Source: Trichopria drosophilae (lineage: Eukaryota > Arthropoda > Insecta > Hymenoptera > Diapriidae). Taken from it: a DNA stretch of 64,000 nt. A program made the translations under genes and the position numbers. The notes below the pieces were generated by a model. That model was given only the letters and a program-made list of their open reading frames with translations, was not told the origin of the DNA and did not search any database. Within the stretch, counting starts at the first letter, position 1. Each line of letters opens with the position of its first letter. Shown piece by piece: positions 1-12,622 of the stretch. The stretch lies in the NCBI GenBank assembly GCA_030407085.1, contig CM059583.1, positions 42,129,001 to 42,193,000 on the forward strand, written 5' to 3'.

Positions 1-1715
1 GAACTTTATACATTACATAAATGTCATTGAGAAACTGTCGATCATTTTCAAAGTAATTTGCCGAGTAGAATTCGAATGCTTCATCAATAATTAGCCTATC
101 ATATCAAGATTTTGTGACATTTGAAACATGAGGATTTTTGCAACTTTTGAGGTTAAGTACTGGCTGCAACATTTTTCCTTTTCTTTTTGCCAACTGCAAC
201 ATTTTGCTTTACTATTACCTATCGAAATGAAATATTAGTCGATTATATACGATATAGTTTCAAAAAATATTACGTTCATATTTACCCTATAAAATATTTC
301 TTGAAAATTTAGAATTTAAAAAAAAATACAATATTAAATATGTACATATAAAATGTAATTCATATATTCTTGAGAATAAAATTAAAAGATTTTGAATAAA
401 ATTATGATTTCAATTATTCATACATAACCTTAAAAACTTTTTGTTGCGTACGTTACGATCAGTTCTAATCGACTCTATATAATCCCTTGAAGTTTCTAAA
501 AAGTGTATAGTATAAAATGATCCTATTAGTCAAGTGACATATTTAAAATGTCGGATGAAAATCGTCATGTCCTTCATTTTGCCGTTTTTCTCCTTAAACA
601 GTAAAGAATATCCTTCACACGATTATTGGTACACTTTTCTTACGTTTAAAAAGGTTTCGAAGCTTCTTCTGCTAAGAATGAGGCAACCTCTTATACTTCA
701 AGGGTTAAAAGACTATTAGAAACAACAATATTTCCGTACTTCAATTTTTAGGTTACCATGGTAGATTGGCCATTTTAGTTTCGGCATTTTTGCGGTTCAT
801 ACGAATTTAGATGAAAGTGCATTCGGCACCAAATAGGAATGCCTTTGTAGCAGAAGTAGAAACAACAGGTTTATTACACATTTTTATATTTTGTTCGCCA
901 TATTGAATTCTTGTTGATACAAGGATAATGCCAAAATGGCGAACAAGCTTCATTATTATTTGGTTAGTATTGGGGTATCTAAATTCATTGATTATCTGCA
1001 TAATATGACAAAAAATTTTATAATTCCGCCATTTTGTATCAACCATGTAATCGAAACAAATGTATTCCTTCAAGACTGTTCAGTTATCGGGTCCTTCGAT
1101 CGCATGCATTAAAAATCGGTAGATAGAAAGATTTATTTGAAAATTTAGATTCATTGAGAAAAACGTGGTATAAAAACTATATTTTTTTCAAAACAACGTT
1201 AAAAATATATTGAAATTCCTTATTTTGCGACTTTAAATTAAAAAAAAAACTTTAAAGCGCCTACAACATTTCGGTATGAAAAAAAATTAACATTTCCATA
1301 TAATTGCAATACTTATGAAGTTGATGTTGAATTTTTGGACTTTTTATAGATACTAATAATTTGTATAGATGCTAGTTTCAAGCGAGCCCCCACTCGACTC
1401 ATGTTGAAGTTTAAGATTTTTGCTCCCCCCCCCCTTCCCCGACGCCTATGAAGTTGGTCGGGCAGAAATATCCCCTCCATAGATAGCTTGTCTGAAAAAT
1501 CGAATCATGTCTATAACCAGAGATCTTGATTTTAAAATAATTGTAGTAGGCGCAGAATCTAAATCCAGGAACAGCATTGGTCCATCAAAGCATGATTTTC
1601 TGTTATGAAAAATGTGGAATTTTTTAGTTTGTAAGTAATACACGAAATGTAAAATACCCGGAATGAAATTTTTTCTTTCAAAATTATCGATAAATTAAAC
1701 AATATATTACATATA
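1..1715. other. gene-free AT-rich DNA
   Basis: No supported gene. A small inverted repeat pairs 910-946 (GTTGATACAA ... AAATGGCGAAC) with 1023-1043 (CCGCCATTTTGTATCAAC). A run of ten C residues lies at 1425-1434. Small ORFs here look like chance. Confidence 0.5.
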
Positions 1716-2182
1716 GGGTGTCACGACAATTAATACCCAGCCCAAAATATCCAGGCCAGAAAAAACATGGTCCAAAACATCTAAGACCAAAATATTCGAA
1801 AAAAATATCTCCGATCTGAAAATATCTGAAAAAAATATATCCGGAAACAATATCGTGGGACAAAATTCCCGAAAACCAATTTATTTTATTATATTCAAAT
1901 ATAATTGACACGCTTACATCGTTAAGTTCAGTGCGAATATTTAACAAATTTATTACATCATTAAGTTAGGGTACGATAGGTTAGTTTACTTTAGTGATAA
2001 TACAACATTAACAATCAATTTCAGTAACGATTAATAATAAACATTTTTGAACTGATATTTTTTAAAACATTTTTACCCTGATGTTTTGTTCCGGATATTT
2101 TGTCGCTGTACATTTTTGTTTTGGATAATTTGGCATATGTTTTATTGCTTCGGATATTTTGGGTCGGTGTCAGTTATCGTAG
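1716..2182. mobile_element. inverted-repeat element with degenerate internal 'CCGGATATTTTG' array
   Basis: The left end (GGGTGTCACGACAATTAATA then CCCAAAATATCC) is matched by the reverse complement of the right end (GATAACTGACACCGACCCAAA then ATATCC). Inside each end, a roughly 14-16-base motif related to CCGGATATTTTG recurs several times with variable spacing, giving a minisatellite-like subterminal array. The middle (about 1880-2070) is plain AT-rich. No transposase, so probably a non-autonomous DNA element. Confidence 0.5.
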
Positions 2183-3049
2183 CACTGCATACTAGAATTG
2201 TTTCAGCGTCATGTAAGTCAGTTTTTATATGCAACAGTTTACAGTTTAATTTCAGTAGTGAAATAGCCTCCAATTAGTAAATTCCTAAAAGCTTTAGACT
2301 CGAATAGTAGTTCTCATACCTGTTTATCTAACGAGAAAAGCAAATTAATAAAAGTTTGTTTCAAAAATCGTGATGAGTTGTTAAAATCAATTGTTTTGAA
2401 GGAGTTCACTTTGAAATTATTATATGTTCAGTCAGTACCTATTTATGTTTATTTTAAATATGCTAAAAAAAGTGTATATTTCTTAAATTTAGAAGCACTT
2501 TTTCAAACCATAATATTGAAACTTTGCAAAACATGAAAAAAGAATAATTTTACTTATGCATTAATTACGTATTTTGTTCATCATACTTCAGAAGTAATAA
2601 TAGTAGATAGAAAATGCCTTATAATGCAGTGTGAGGGAATACATTAATATTTTTGCTAACAATGTCACTTCCGAAGTCAGGAACTTTTATACACGATTCA
2701 GAATTATTTGCAAATTATTGTTGGAAGCATCTTTGCTTCCATAAAAAATCATTTTATTTACAAATATTTCTAAGAGAATAAAATATCACTTCATTACAAG
2801 GTTGACATACTTAGTCACAAAATCAAGTCATCAATAGAATAAATTAAATAATTAAGAGAATGTAAGAATAATTAAAACTGCTTTTCTGTGTTAGAAGATT
2901 TGTCCGACACGACCATCGTGGAATTACATAACCTAAAAACTGTTGTTTCTTTCCAAGTGCTAAAGAATGTACTTCGTCGTTACTCGAATTGCAACTTTTT
3001 AAAAGCATCAGCATAAAAGTGGGTTCCTATACATGAACTATTGCGAGAT
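2183..3049. other. gene-free AT-rich DNA
   Basis: Nothing beyond AT-rich sequence was recognised. Confidence 0.5.
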
Positions 3050-3190
3050 TGGCCAACACGTATATCGGACGGACACTCGTAGTCTTGAAGACCGGCAGGT
3101 ACCGTTCATCAACCTTAATCTCGTGGAGAAGCAGAAAGTGGATACTTATGGTGCATGGTCCACACGTTCCGTTTTCAATTCTTCATGAAT
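3050..3190 (+). promoter_or_regulatory. possible non-coding first exon or promoter C
   Basis: A patch richer in G+C than its surroundings ends at a good splice donor (CATGAAT|GTGAGT, GT at 3191). It contains CAGGTACCGTTC at 3096-3107 followed by ATCAAC. The 12-mer also occurs in the candidate first exon near 49000. It could be a distant alternative first exon of a + strand gene. No coding potential is seen; the call rests on composition, the donor and the shared 12-mer. Confidence 0.25.
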
Positions 3191-5675
3191 GTGAGTTTCA
3201 TTTCTCAATTTCACTTTGAATTCGATGAAGTTTTCCACTCGTTCATTTCCTGTCTTGTCAGATTCGCTTACTCGAACGATGACACATTGTTCATAAAATA
3301 TTTCTGACGATTAATCATTATTCTCTTTGTTCACTCGATGTTATTTTAATCATCATTAATAAATTATAAACTATAAAAAATAAAACAAACAAATTCGAAC
3401 ACTATATTATTATGTCAGCGTTATACTAGATTTTGTGTATTTGCATTATTAAGGGACTCAGTAAATTTCAAATATACTATTTAATTTCGTGTTAACAAAA
3501 ATTATAATGATACGCGATTTTATTTTCTTATCACATGATTTATATTAACAATTAATTTATGTATCTTTTAGCCATAATATAATATTTACATTATTTTCTA
3601 GACAGTGATAAATGTAAATATTATTGTCTGACACTTAATTACAATATATGCGTTTATTCATCTGTACTTTAGTTTTTTAAATTATGGTGTGAACAAATTT
3701 TATATAACACATCAAGAACACACGAAAATAATTGTTTGCGAAATTTAGTTAGTTAACTCCTTAAGTGCGACTAATGATATGATTTTTATTGGAAATTATG
3801 TTAGCGAAGTTATAACCATTCGAAGACAGTTTAAGGTATATGAGTAATTTTGCAATACTTTTAATATTTAAATAAAAAAGGCGAATTTAATGTCATTAAT
3901 AAATGAGAAAATTTGTATTTACATGGAGTGAATGTAGACCAGTTTAAACACTAATTTTAGTGGATGGAGAATAATTACTTTTGCATGGAAAAAATAAAAC
4001 TACATTAAATTGACAGATTTGTGTTAGAAACTGTCCAGTAATTTGTTTCTTCCGGATTAAAAAAAATGTGCTTCTTCGTGAAAGGTCAAAAAAATTTTCG
4101 GTATTATTGTTTAATATTATACTTTCAAGACATGTAATTCTCAAGTAGATGACCATCTTGTGGAATAAAATATAAGGACGAACATAAAGGAAACTAAATG
4201 TTCATAAAAGATAAATTTGTTTACATCAGATGGTTTAAAAAAAGTGCGTATCGAGTTTAAAAAAAAAATAGTGCATAAGTGATTTCTTTACATAAAAACG
4301 ATTCAAATTACATTTTTTAAATTACCGTGTCATTTCAGCGGAAAATAGTAGAACGTTTTGAAAAACGATACTACTTGCGCCCCTTCACCGAAAATCGTTA
4401 TTCTTTTAGTGGTGCACCGATTGTACAATTTAAAAATTCCCAAAATCGATTGTCATTTTTTGTTTGTTATATTTTTATGTCTATGACACTATTTTCAAGT
4501 GGTTAAATGCTACTATCGCTAAATAACAAATTTAACGAAAAGAAAAGAGGAGAAAATCATGCTTTTATTATTATATGATATATTATATATTTATTCTTTT
4601 ATGTTGGTAGCACCCTTTAAGTTACACGACTGAATAGTTCGAACTTAAATATTGCTATTTGCACCTCGTGAAACAATGAAAACAACTTCACACTTGGCTT
4701 TAAAAAATCTTTTTTCTTATAGATCAAATATTAAAAGTATCGGAGAATTACTCATACACTAAATAATAAACAATTTTCAAAATCATTATTTAAAATAAAA
4801 GATTTAAAATATTAAAGCATCAAAAATATTTGCATTTCATGGGCTAACAATAAGTTGAATTTGTCTGGCAAAAGTTGTACGCAAAATTCATTATTGCATA
4901 TGACATATACATCAGTAAATAGTAGGTATTGTATTGGTTATTGGTTTTAAACATTATATTTTGAATGATCGCTTGTGCAAACGCTGTCCAAAAAATTGGC
5001 CACAAGTTATATGATTACATTCGCATAGATATTTATCATGATGATTAGCTATACTTACCGAACTTCTTTGGTAAATTTTACTTAAATTTGCAGCAAAATG
5101 TACTGTTCAAGATTAAAGTGATTTTTGTAATATTTAGCAATTGTAAAAAACGGTTACTTTATTTTTACAAAAATTTCTCGAATTGCCATTTCTAAATGAA
5201 TCGGACCATAAAAATATCAATACATATTACTTGCGTTTGATAGAGCTGCGTTATGATGCAACCGAAATTTGTCAAACAACGTAATACTATATAATACTAA
5301 ACTGATTTTTGTGAAAAAAAAATATTGACCTCAGAATTTAAGAATACACATTTTTGTGTAAATATATAATTTATGTAAAATCAATCTTATTTAAGATCAC
5401 ACTTACGAATTTAAAAATGCACGGTGAAACTAAACAGAATAGGGGTGACATATGTCATTAGAAGTCTCTACTTCAAACATCAATATTTTCGAACTGTCAA
5501 GAACTAATCCGAAAGGTTCTTGGAGAGATAAAGAACGATAAACTTCTGGATTCGACTGATTTTTTAAATTTTAGGTACTACTGCATTCATTGAACTATGT
5601 TTAAATAAATTATTCTTATAATTCAAACAATATATTAATATATATTAATACATTGCAATCGATTATGATGTTTAT
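3191..5675. other. gene-free AT-rich DNA
   Basis: No gene recognised. A hairpin-forming inverted repeat (TAATATTTACATT and AATGTAAATATTA) lies near 3581-3626. Confidence 0.5.
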
Positions 5676-5772
5676 GTAGGTTAGTCTGTAAAGCAGTTAG
5701 CGCTGAGCCTCTCCTTTTACATATTCATACGTCGTACAATAAAGACATTATCATTATTATTATTATTATTAT
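5676..5772 (+). repeat. 3' tail of a non-LTR (LINE-like) retroposon
   Basis: A moderately complex 3' stretch (TTAGCGCTGAGCCTCTCC) is followed by AATAAAGACATTATC and then a (TTA/ATT)n tract to about 5771. A processing-signal-like AATAAA followed by a trinucleotide tail is the usual form of insect non-LTR 3' ends. No reverse transcriptase precedes it, so it would be a severely 5'-truncated copy. Confidence 0.5.
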
Positions 5773-5802
5773 GATATAGAATCTAAACCTAATATATCGT
5801 TA

Positions 5803-5826
5803 CCCAGTTCTTGGACACCCTGTATA
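5803..5826. repeat. short repeat shared with 8515-8538
   Basis: AGTTCTTGGACACCCTGTATA here and AGTTCTTGGTCAACCTGTATA near 8516 differ at two positions. The CACCCTGTATA form is common at ends of arthropod DNA transposons. Each copy may be one terminus of a decayed element. Confidence 0.35.
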
Positions 5827-8579
5827 TAATAATTAATGATTCTTTGAAAGATTTATTATATAAATACTCTTTCTTTTCAGTACGTGTGTAAATTTCAAAG
5901 AGGAAATAGATTATGTTTTTCAGATCAAGCGTTTCTTCTGAGGAATGTTAAGGGTAGATAAAGATAATTACATATGGCAATACAGTTAAAAATACAACAA
6001 ATTCGTGATTTTATATTAAAAGTTTCGAATTTTAAAAATTTATGTTCATTTGTGGTTGATAAGTAAGTAAATGATCAATATTGTAGAGGAAAGTAATCGA
6101 AAGAAAAGGAAATCAAATAATCATGACTTTTTACGATTTGTCAATTAAAAGCAGAGTAGTACCCATTTCCATAGTAGTCACTAAAAAAATAAATTTAAAT
6201 ATTTCGACACTTGAGAAATTTAGATTCAGGTTTCTTGATCAACTTTTTGACCGAGATAATGGGTATATTATTGAAATGACACAGAAAGCAGGAAAAATTA
6301 AAATCTGTGTCTAAACGTGAAATTCGGATCAAGTTTGTCTAAAGAAATATTAAAAAATGAATAGAATAAGATAGTCTTCAGCTTTGGAGGATGCAGAGGA
6401 ATTGGAACGCAGGTTAACAAATAAGAATATCTCACGGAGTGAACCAATGCAGCTTTACATTTGTATCTCAGAATTCGCGAAATACTTTGGATGTATGTTT
6501 TAATCATGAGATAAATAGTTGTATTAAACGAAGTATTAATATAATATAATATATGGTCTTTATTTACTAAATGTCTCTTTCATTCCGAAGAAGAGAACTA
6601 AATATAAATTTCTTTGCACAAAATCAATAATAAATTATTTTGTATACATGGATATTATAACTACTATAACTTTTTCGACGATTTAATAAAAAAAATGTAT
6701 GTTTACACTGAAAAAAAATAAGTCTTCATTTAAGACCATTGATGGGCTTCGTTTAAGATGTAACAAAAACAAAGCATTTTGTGTCTAAAAGTCGGCTTCT
6801 CCGTCTCTTGAGCATTGGCATCGCCTGCGTCCGTAAAAGTTCATTTTACGCCCTTAATACGAAATAGTACTTTTTCAATAGTGTTATTGAAATTGAAAAT
6901 ATATATTATTCTCCTAAAGCTCGTTAAGAAATTTACAAAAAACATACTGCACAATGTTTTTTTAATATTATAATTTTGAGTAAAACGATGAAAAATGAAA
7001 ATACTTCAAATGACTGAATGCAGTGAAATGATCAAAGAAACTTCGGTAAACATCACTATTTTTACGTTGTATGTACAAATTACTATATTGTTATCACTTT
7101 TTGCTGGGAAATAGGTAAAAACAAAATTACAAAATATCTCCAAAAAACGTGGCCCATTTGGCATGGAATGTCCTAAAGAACGCGATATGCTGCGGTGGAA
7201 GGGGGGGGGGGGGTATTGTCGGTATACAGGACATTAAAAATATTCAATAGTTAGAAATCTTAAATTAAACGAAGAGCAATTAGTCGAGATGATTTTTAGT
7301 AATGATGAGAAAGAAGTTACTAATTTTTTTATACTAAGAATAAAAGATTGAATAAATAAGTGTTCAGTTCTCTACTCCTAATTTGTTACTTCTTTACTAA
7401 TTCTGTAAGCGAACAATCTAATATAATATTGTAACTATTGTCAAAAAGATTTGTCTGTTATAATTTGTATGATAGATCCCATTTTATGATTGTGACTGCA
7501 ATAACAATATTGCAGGTAATTTTTAAATGTAAATAGGACAAAACAAAAATTAACTGAATTTTGAATTAATTTAACTTATTGTGATTTTTTATCAATTATG
7601 TTTACATTCAATATAATTGAAGATTTTTTTTAATCAAAATTTCAGTGCATTTCATTGTTCGATTGCATTATATTTCTTTTGCAATCCTCCTCTGATATAT
7701 ATATATATATATAAATTACAATAATGTTTCACATTAATTGATAAAGTTTCAAATGCTTTTGTAACATACGACTGATTTTCTCAATAAATTTGCTAGTAAA
7801 AGAAATAATGTAAATAAAATAATCGAAGTGTCAAGTTAAAGACATACTTTTGTTTAGTTTATCTTATATTGGTAAACATTTTTATGAATGCACATATAAT
7901 TCCATCGACGAGTAGTTCTCAGGTTAAAAATAATAGAAATGATTTGGTAATAGAATGTATATTTACTTACATGTTTCTGGGAAGTAACACCATATTTCAA
8001 GGTTTGCCAAACGAAATGAGGCGATAATGTGTAAACACTGCAAATTAAAATGAAAAGGATGAAGTCGTGTAACACAAGACTCAGGGCATTGTTTTCGCAA
8101 TTGGGTTTTACCTGCATCTATTCATTACTCATTGGAAGTAGTGATATGTATTGCTGAAATTAGAGAAAAATTATTTTATTTGCAAACGCAACTCCCTTGA
8201 TAGACAAATATGAAGATTAATGGCAAAGCGAGTTAGATTCGAAACCCCACAAAAATTGGTCTTTTTTACCATTTTTGAGGCCATAACTTCTGATTATTCA
8301 TCGCAGTTCAAATGTTCTTCGGGATGAATTGTACGGCTAAAAAAGTGCAATGAATGCTCACTCATTAAAATAACGTAAAAGAAAGCCGAGTTTTTGCAAA
8401 AACGTTTTTTTTTTATACTTCAATGGCTCGTCCCTCAAGCCTCAGATCCCATTTAGATACAGGACTATTTTGTTTGAAATATCAAGAAGAGTAATCTGCT
8501 GAAATATTGCTGGCTAGTTCTTGGTCAACCTGTATATACAGCATGAATTAAAGGAACAGTTTTTTTAGAAGATGTACAG
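5827..8579. other. gene-free stretch with simple repeats
   Basis: Holds a fragment like the MITE at 10691 (starts about 6706: CACTGAAAAAAAATAAGTCT), a run of 13 G at 7201-7213, an (AT)n microsatellite at 7695-7713, and the second copy of the CCTGTATATA repeat at 8515-8538. No coding gene recognised. Confidence 0.5.
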
Positions 8580-8599
8580 ATAAAATCAATCACAGTAAA

Positions 8600-8710
8600 A
8601 CAAAACCTTAAAATCGTTATATCTCAAATTAAGCACCGTAAAAGGCTTAATTTCAGTCTAAAATTGAGCTAATTTTCTTAAATTAAGTCAATACTTGCGC
8701 TCAAATGAAT
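8600..8710. repeat. degenerate fragment of the 10691-11069 MITE family
   Basis: AGGCTTAATTTCAGTCTAAA followed by AATTTTCTTAAATTAAGTCA parallels the interior of the palindromic MITE at 10691. Ends are not preserved. Confidence 0.4.
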
Positions 8711-9534
8711 TAAATATAATTTTGTGTGATTTCAAACACAAATATAGTAGATTCAATATAAGTTTTTCTGAGGATAAACAAACTTTCGTTCAATCAATTA
8801 CGAAGTTATTGAAGACAATAAAAATGAGAACATGAACAATTTATTAAACATAAATGCACAAAGGAAGCCTTAAAATATTCACTTATCATTTTCTTCTTAC
8901 TACGGAGTTTTCTATCTCTGTTTTACTCGCAAGATGGCATTTTGTTAAAAAGTTGATCACAATATATATTCAAAGCATTAATATCACTTTAAATAATACT
9001 TATCAATGGTCCCTTATAGGTTCTTTATTAATTTATCTTTTACTTTACAGCACAATCGTCTGTTGTGTCAGCAATCCATTATTGTAGCACCGAACTCTGT
9101 TAAACATTTTTTTCCAGGTAATATATTGATGAAATTCCATTTTGATCCGATGAATTGCTTAGTGAAGTCTACAAAAAATCACGTGATCAACATTACATAC
9201 GATTTTCTTAATAGTTTTCTAATAATATCTGGCATTACAGTTCTCAACATAACCTCTTTGAGGTAACTCACCTATCTTATTTAAACAGAATTAAAGTATT
9301 CGAGACACAAGAATACAATTGATGAATTGGTGAAGCCTTAAAAGTGAAGTTATAGTTATAATTAAAAACAGAAATTTATTCTGGCATTTTATAGATCATT
9401 ATAAATCCACTTTCGATAGCAGTGGCTCAGTTTTCAAAGCAGGAAAATTAGACAGTTAAATTGATTGCTGCCTCCCATTATTAGGTAAACGTTTTATTTA
9501 GTATAAACATTTTAATTCACTTACACAAAAACTA

Positions 9535-10629
9535 CACGGAAAAAGACATACTTCAATTTACTCAGAATTAAGACTGAATGAAAATAAGACCATAATGTAA
9601 TTTAAATAAGACACTTTAGAATAGTCTTATGCACTATACATTGCCTAAATTTAAGATGTAATAATTTTAAGTATTTATTTGTACACTGTAAGGAATGGTA
9701 TTCGCAAATCCTGTTTTAAAAGATGACACACGTGTGATCGCACCTCTGAAAACCACAAAACACTGACGCACCTCGTATGCGACACGCATGGAAACATTAC
9801 TGCATTTTAGTATCACTTCAGTCTTCATTGTTTGCTTCAGGTTATGAGAATTTTATATATACCAGAAAGTCATTTTTAAATTTCAAAAATTAAATTTTTA
9901 ATCCAAATCAACCCTCTGTGAAAAAGGAAAAATTCAAATTAAAAGTTATTACGTTGTTTTAAAGAAAGGAGTCGAAAAAAACTATTATTTTTTATTTAAG
10001 TAAACCTTTTCTCTGAGGGTAAATAGTCGACATGAGAAATGTAACTTTAATAAATATTTACGATACAAACAAATGTCCGTTTTGTCCCAAACATTAAGCA
10101 GCGATGTGCTAATGTCAGTAACTGAATCTCATTAAAATTATTAGGACTCATAAGGAAACATATTTTCCTTAAAAAAGAACTACAAAATAATTGATTGTCT
10201 TTCAAAGCTGTGACACGCATATCATGGCGATAACAAAAAAACATTACTGCCATTACTTATTGACATTAACATTTGTGTCGTTCACATATTATTAGATGTT
10301 CATTATTCATCTTGACTGACCGAGACTTCTTTGTCTATCCGACACATCTGCAACTCGATAAAACATATTAAAATCAATATTTAAATTCAGCTTAAATTCA
10401 CATTCATGCAAGGTTTAATTTCAGTCGAAAATTGCACTACTTTTTTAAAATTTACACTGTAAACACTAATACGTAAAATCATTGCGTCTTGAAGTCAATC
10501 CATGTATAGTGCAAAAGTCCTTGCCTACGTCTTATTTACATTACATCTTACTTTCAGTCAACTTTCCTACTTAAATCCGTATTTCAGTCATATTTCTTGA
10601 CTTGATTTAAATATGTATTTTTACAGTGT
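9535..10629. mobile_element. split palindromic MITE with intervening sequence
   Basis: Left part 9535-9690 begins TACACGGAAAAAGACATACTT. The reverse complement of 10480-10629 begins TACACTGTAAAAATACATATTT. Both continue through a GCACTATACAT block (about 9631-9641; reverse complement about 10506-10516). The ~700-800 bp between may be a later insertion or the original interior. The left part also carries a possible terminal copy ending GTACACTGTA (9681-9690). No transposase. Confidence 0.45.
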
Positions 10630-10690
10630 AGTTTATGTTTAGGTACATCATTTTTTAATGTTAAAATTTGCCATTTTCAGTCAATGCTCA

Positions 10691-11069
10691 CACAGAAAAA
10701 AATAAGTCTTTAAATTGTTACATTTTAAATTCATCATCAGGTGAGGCTTAATTTAAGCCCGTAATAGTGTTAATTTTCTTAAATTCAGTCAGTGTTTTGG
10801 CTTAAAGTCTTAGTTTCAGTGAGCAAAACTGACTTTTAGACGATATTTTTGCTTAGAATATGATTTATCGAGCTTATGACATCTAAGTTAGACGAATCTT
10901 ATTTCAGACCAAAATATCGGCTGAAAGTCAGTTTTGTTGTCTGAAAGTAATGCTTTAAGCCTAAATAATGACTGAATTTTAAAAAATTAACGCATTTTTG
11001 GGCTGAAATTAAGCCTCACCTAATGATAAATTTAAGATATAACAATTTTAAGACTTATTTTTTTCTGTG
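10691..11069. mobile_element. fully palindromic MITE, CACAGAAAAAAATAAGTCTT ends
   Basis: The ends match over about 30 bp with one mismatch (CACAGAAAAAAATAAGTCTT and its inverse). The symmetry runs through the whole ~380 bp: the left half has GTGAGGCTTAATTTAAGCCC and AAAACTGACTTTTAG; the right half has their inverted forms. The right flank is TA and the left flank CA, suggesting an original TA target site with one mutation. It can fold into one long hairpin and has no coding capacity. Fragments of the family occur at 6706, 8600, 9535 and 10370. Confidence 0.8.
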
Positions 11070-12622
11070 TAGTGACAGCTCAGACAGGTCAATTTTTCTT
11101 CAAGCCACCAGAAAGACCCAAATTAAATATTACAATATTGTTGAAGACAAACAACACACAATACGAGTAGACAGCATACTCAATAACGTTATAACACCAA
11201 TCAGTTTCAGTAACAATCCGACGATGGTTCTAAGCAGATTTTTCATCCCAGCCAACACGAAATGTTTTACAAATTCTTTTATGTGAAGTTGTGTCTCGCC
11301 TGACAATAGTGTAGAAATTAAAAAATTAATCTACTGTATCAGTACAGTGGGGCGCTCAACATTTTTTCTTGGAGTGGGAGGGAGTTTTTTTAAATACCTC
11401 AAGTGTATCGATTTATGATTTGGAAATGACAAGTGTATTTGTGTTAAACGTGTTCCCTTGAATCCATTAATTATTGTTATAAAATTCAGTATATACATTT
11501 AAATTAAACCCTCTTTTGTGTGTCTTTCATTGCCTTCCTTCCAGTGATCGGTTTAAGCAATCAGAACCGAAGTTTTCTTTTTTATGTAGGAATAGAACGC
11601 ATATTAACTTATTACAGTCAGAAAAGGTTCATTGGACCAGTGAAACGTACATTCGATAACCACAATACATCTTAAAAGTAACTAACTGTTCGTCTTAATT
11701 CCAGTCTTATGCTTTTCAGTGTAGGGAAGACTAAACCTAAACATTTTAAATTTAAGATGAATGTAGTACTTTCGTACTTAAATTATACAGTACATATTGC
11801 TGAATATAAGTTTTTGCGGTTTTCACTGATATTATATATATATGCTTGGGTAATAAACTGTTTTTGCATTTTCCGGAGTAAATTTGTCGACAATAGCTAT
11901 CTCTGCGGAAATCTGTCTTTCGCAGTCGGTTTCATCAAAGTTTCAAAACGTTTACCGGTCGCAAACTTTCCGTATATCGGTAAATATTGATCGTTTTACA
12001 AAATAGCGAGACGAATGAGAACCAAGGTCTTCTTACCGGTAACGTGTAAATCCTAGATTTCGAAACGTAATTACGGAACGGACGTGTCAAAGATCTGGTG
12101 TTGTGTTTCGAAGTCGGTATGTTCGAATAAAAAATTGCATACTAAAAAAACACGGTATTATAAATATGTACCAAAATATGTGTAACAAGATACAACAATA
12201 TTCTTTTAATTTGAAATAGCGAAACTCACTAGCCAATTAGTATTTATATTGATTACAAAAGGTAGGCGCTATTATTTTAATTACGGATGTCTTACTCGTA
12301 TACAGTCAGTTATTCGGAAAGAAATATGTTACAACTGAGCATAGCAAATTTTACAATCCACAATAACGAAGGGTACAAAAGCTGGGCGACAAACCCATGG
12401 TTATCCCTAAATTGAAAATATTTTTGCAATTTTCATAAATAAAAGTCTAGTGTAGAAGCCTTATGAGAATTTCATAGTATGACTGAATTATTTGAAAATA
12501 TCTCTAGCCATATTTCCAGAGGATTCAGACATATGTTTGTCTACCACAGTCATGCAGTTCTGTCCGTGCAGGTCTATTTTCCTCCCTATTGTGAAAAATA
12601 TACTATTATGTTCGTAATTATC
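11070..12622. other. gene-free AT-rich DNA
   Basis: No supported gene. Near 12510-12560 there is a sequence related to the MITE at 24005 (ATTCAGACATATGTTTGTCT then ACCACAG), probably a decayed relative. Confidence 0.45.

Noticed and set aside
7695..7713. (AT)n tract as a regulatory element
   Set aside because: Plain microsatellite.
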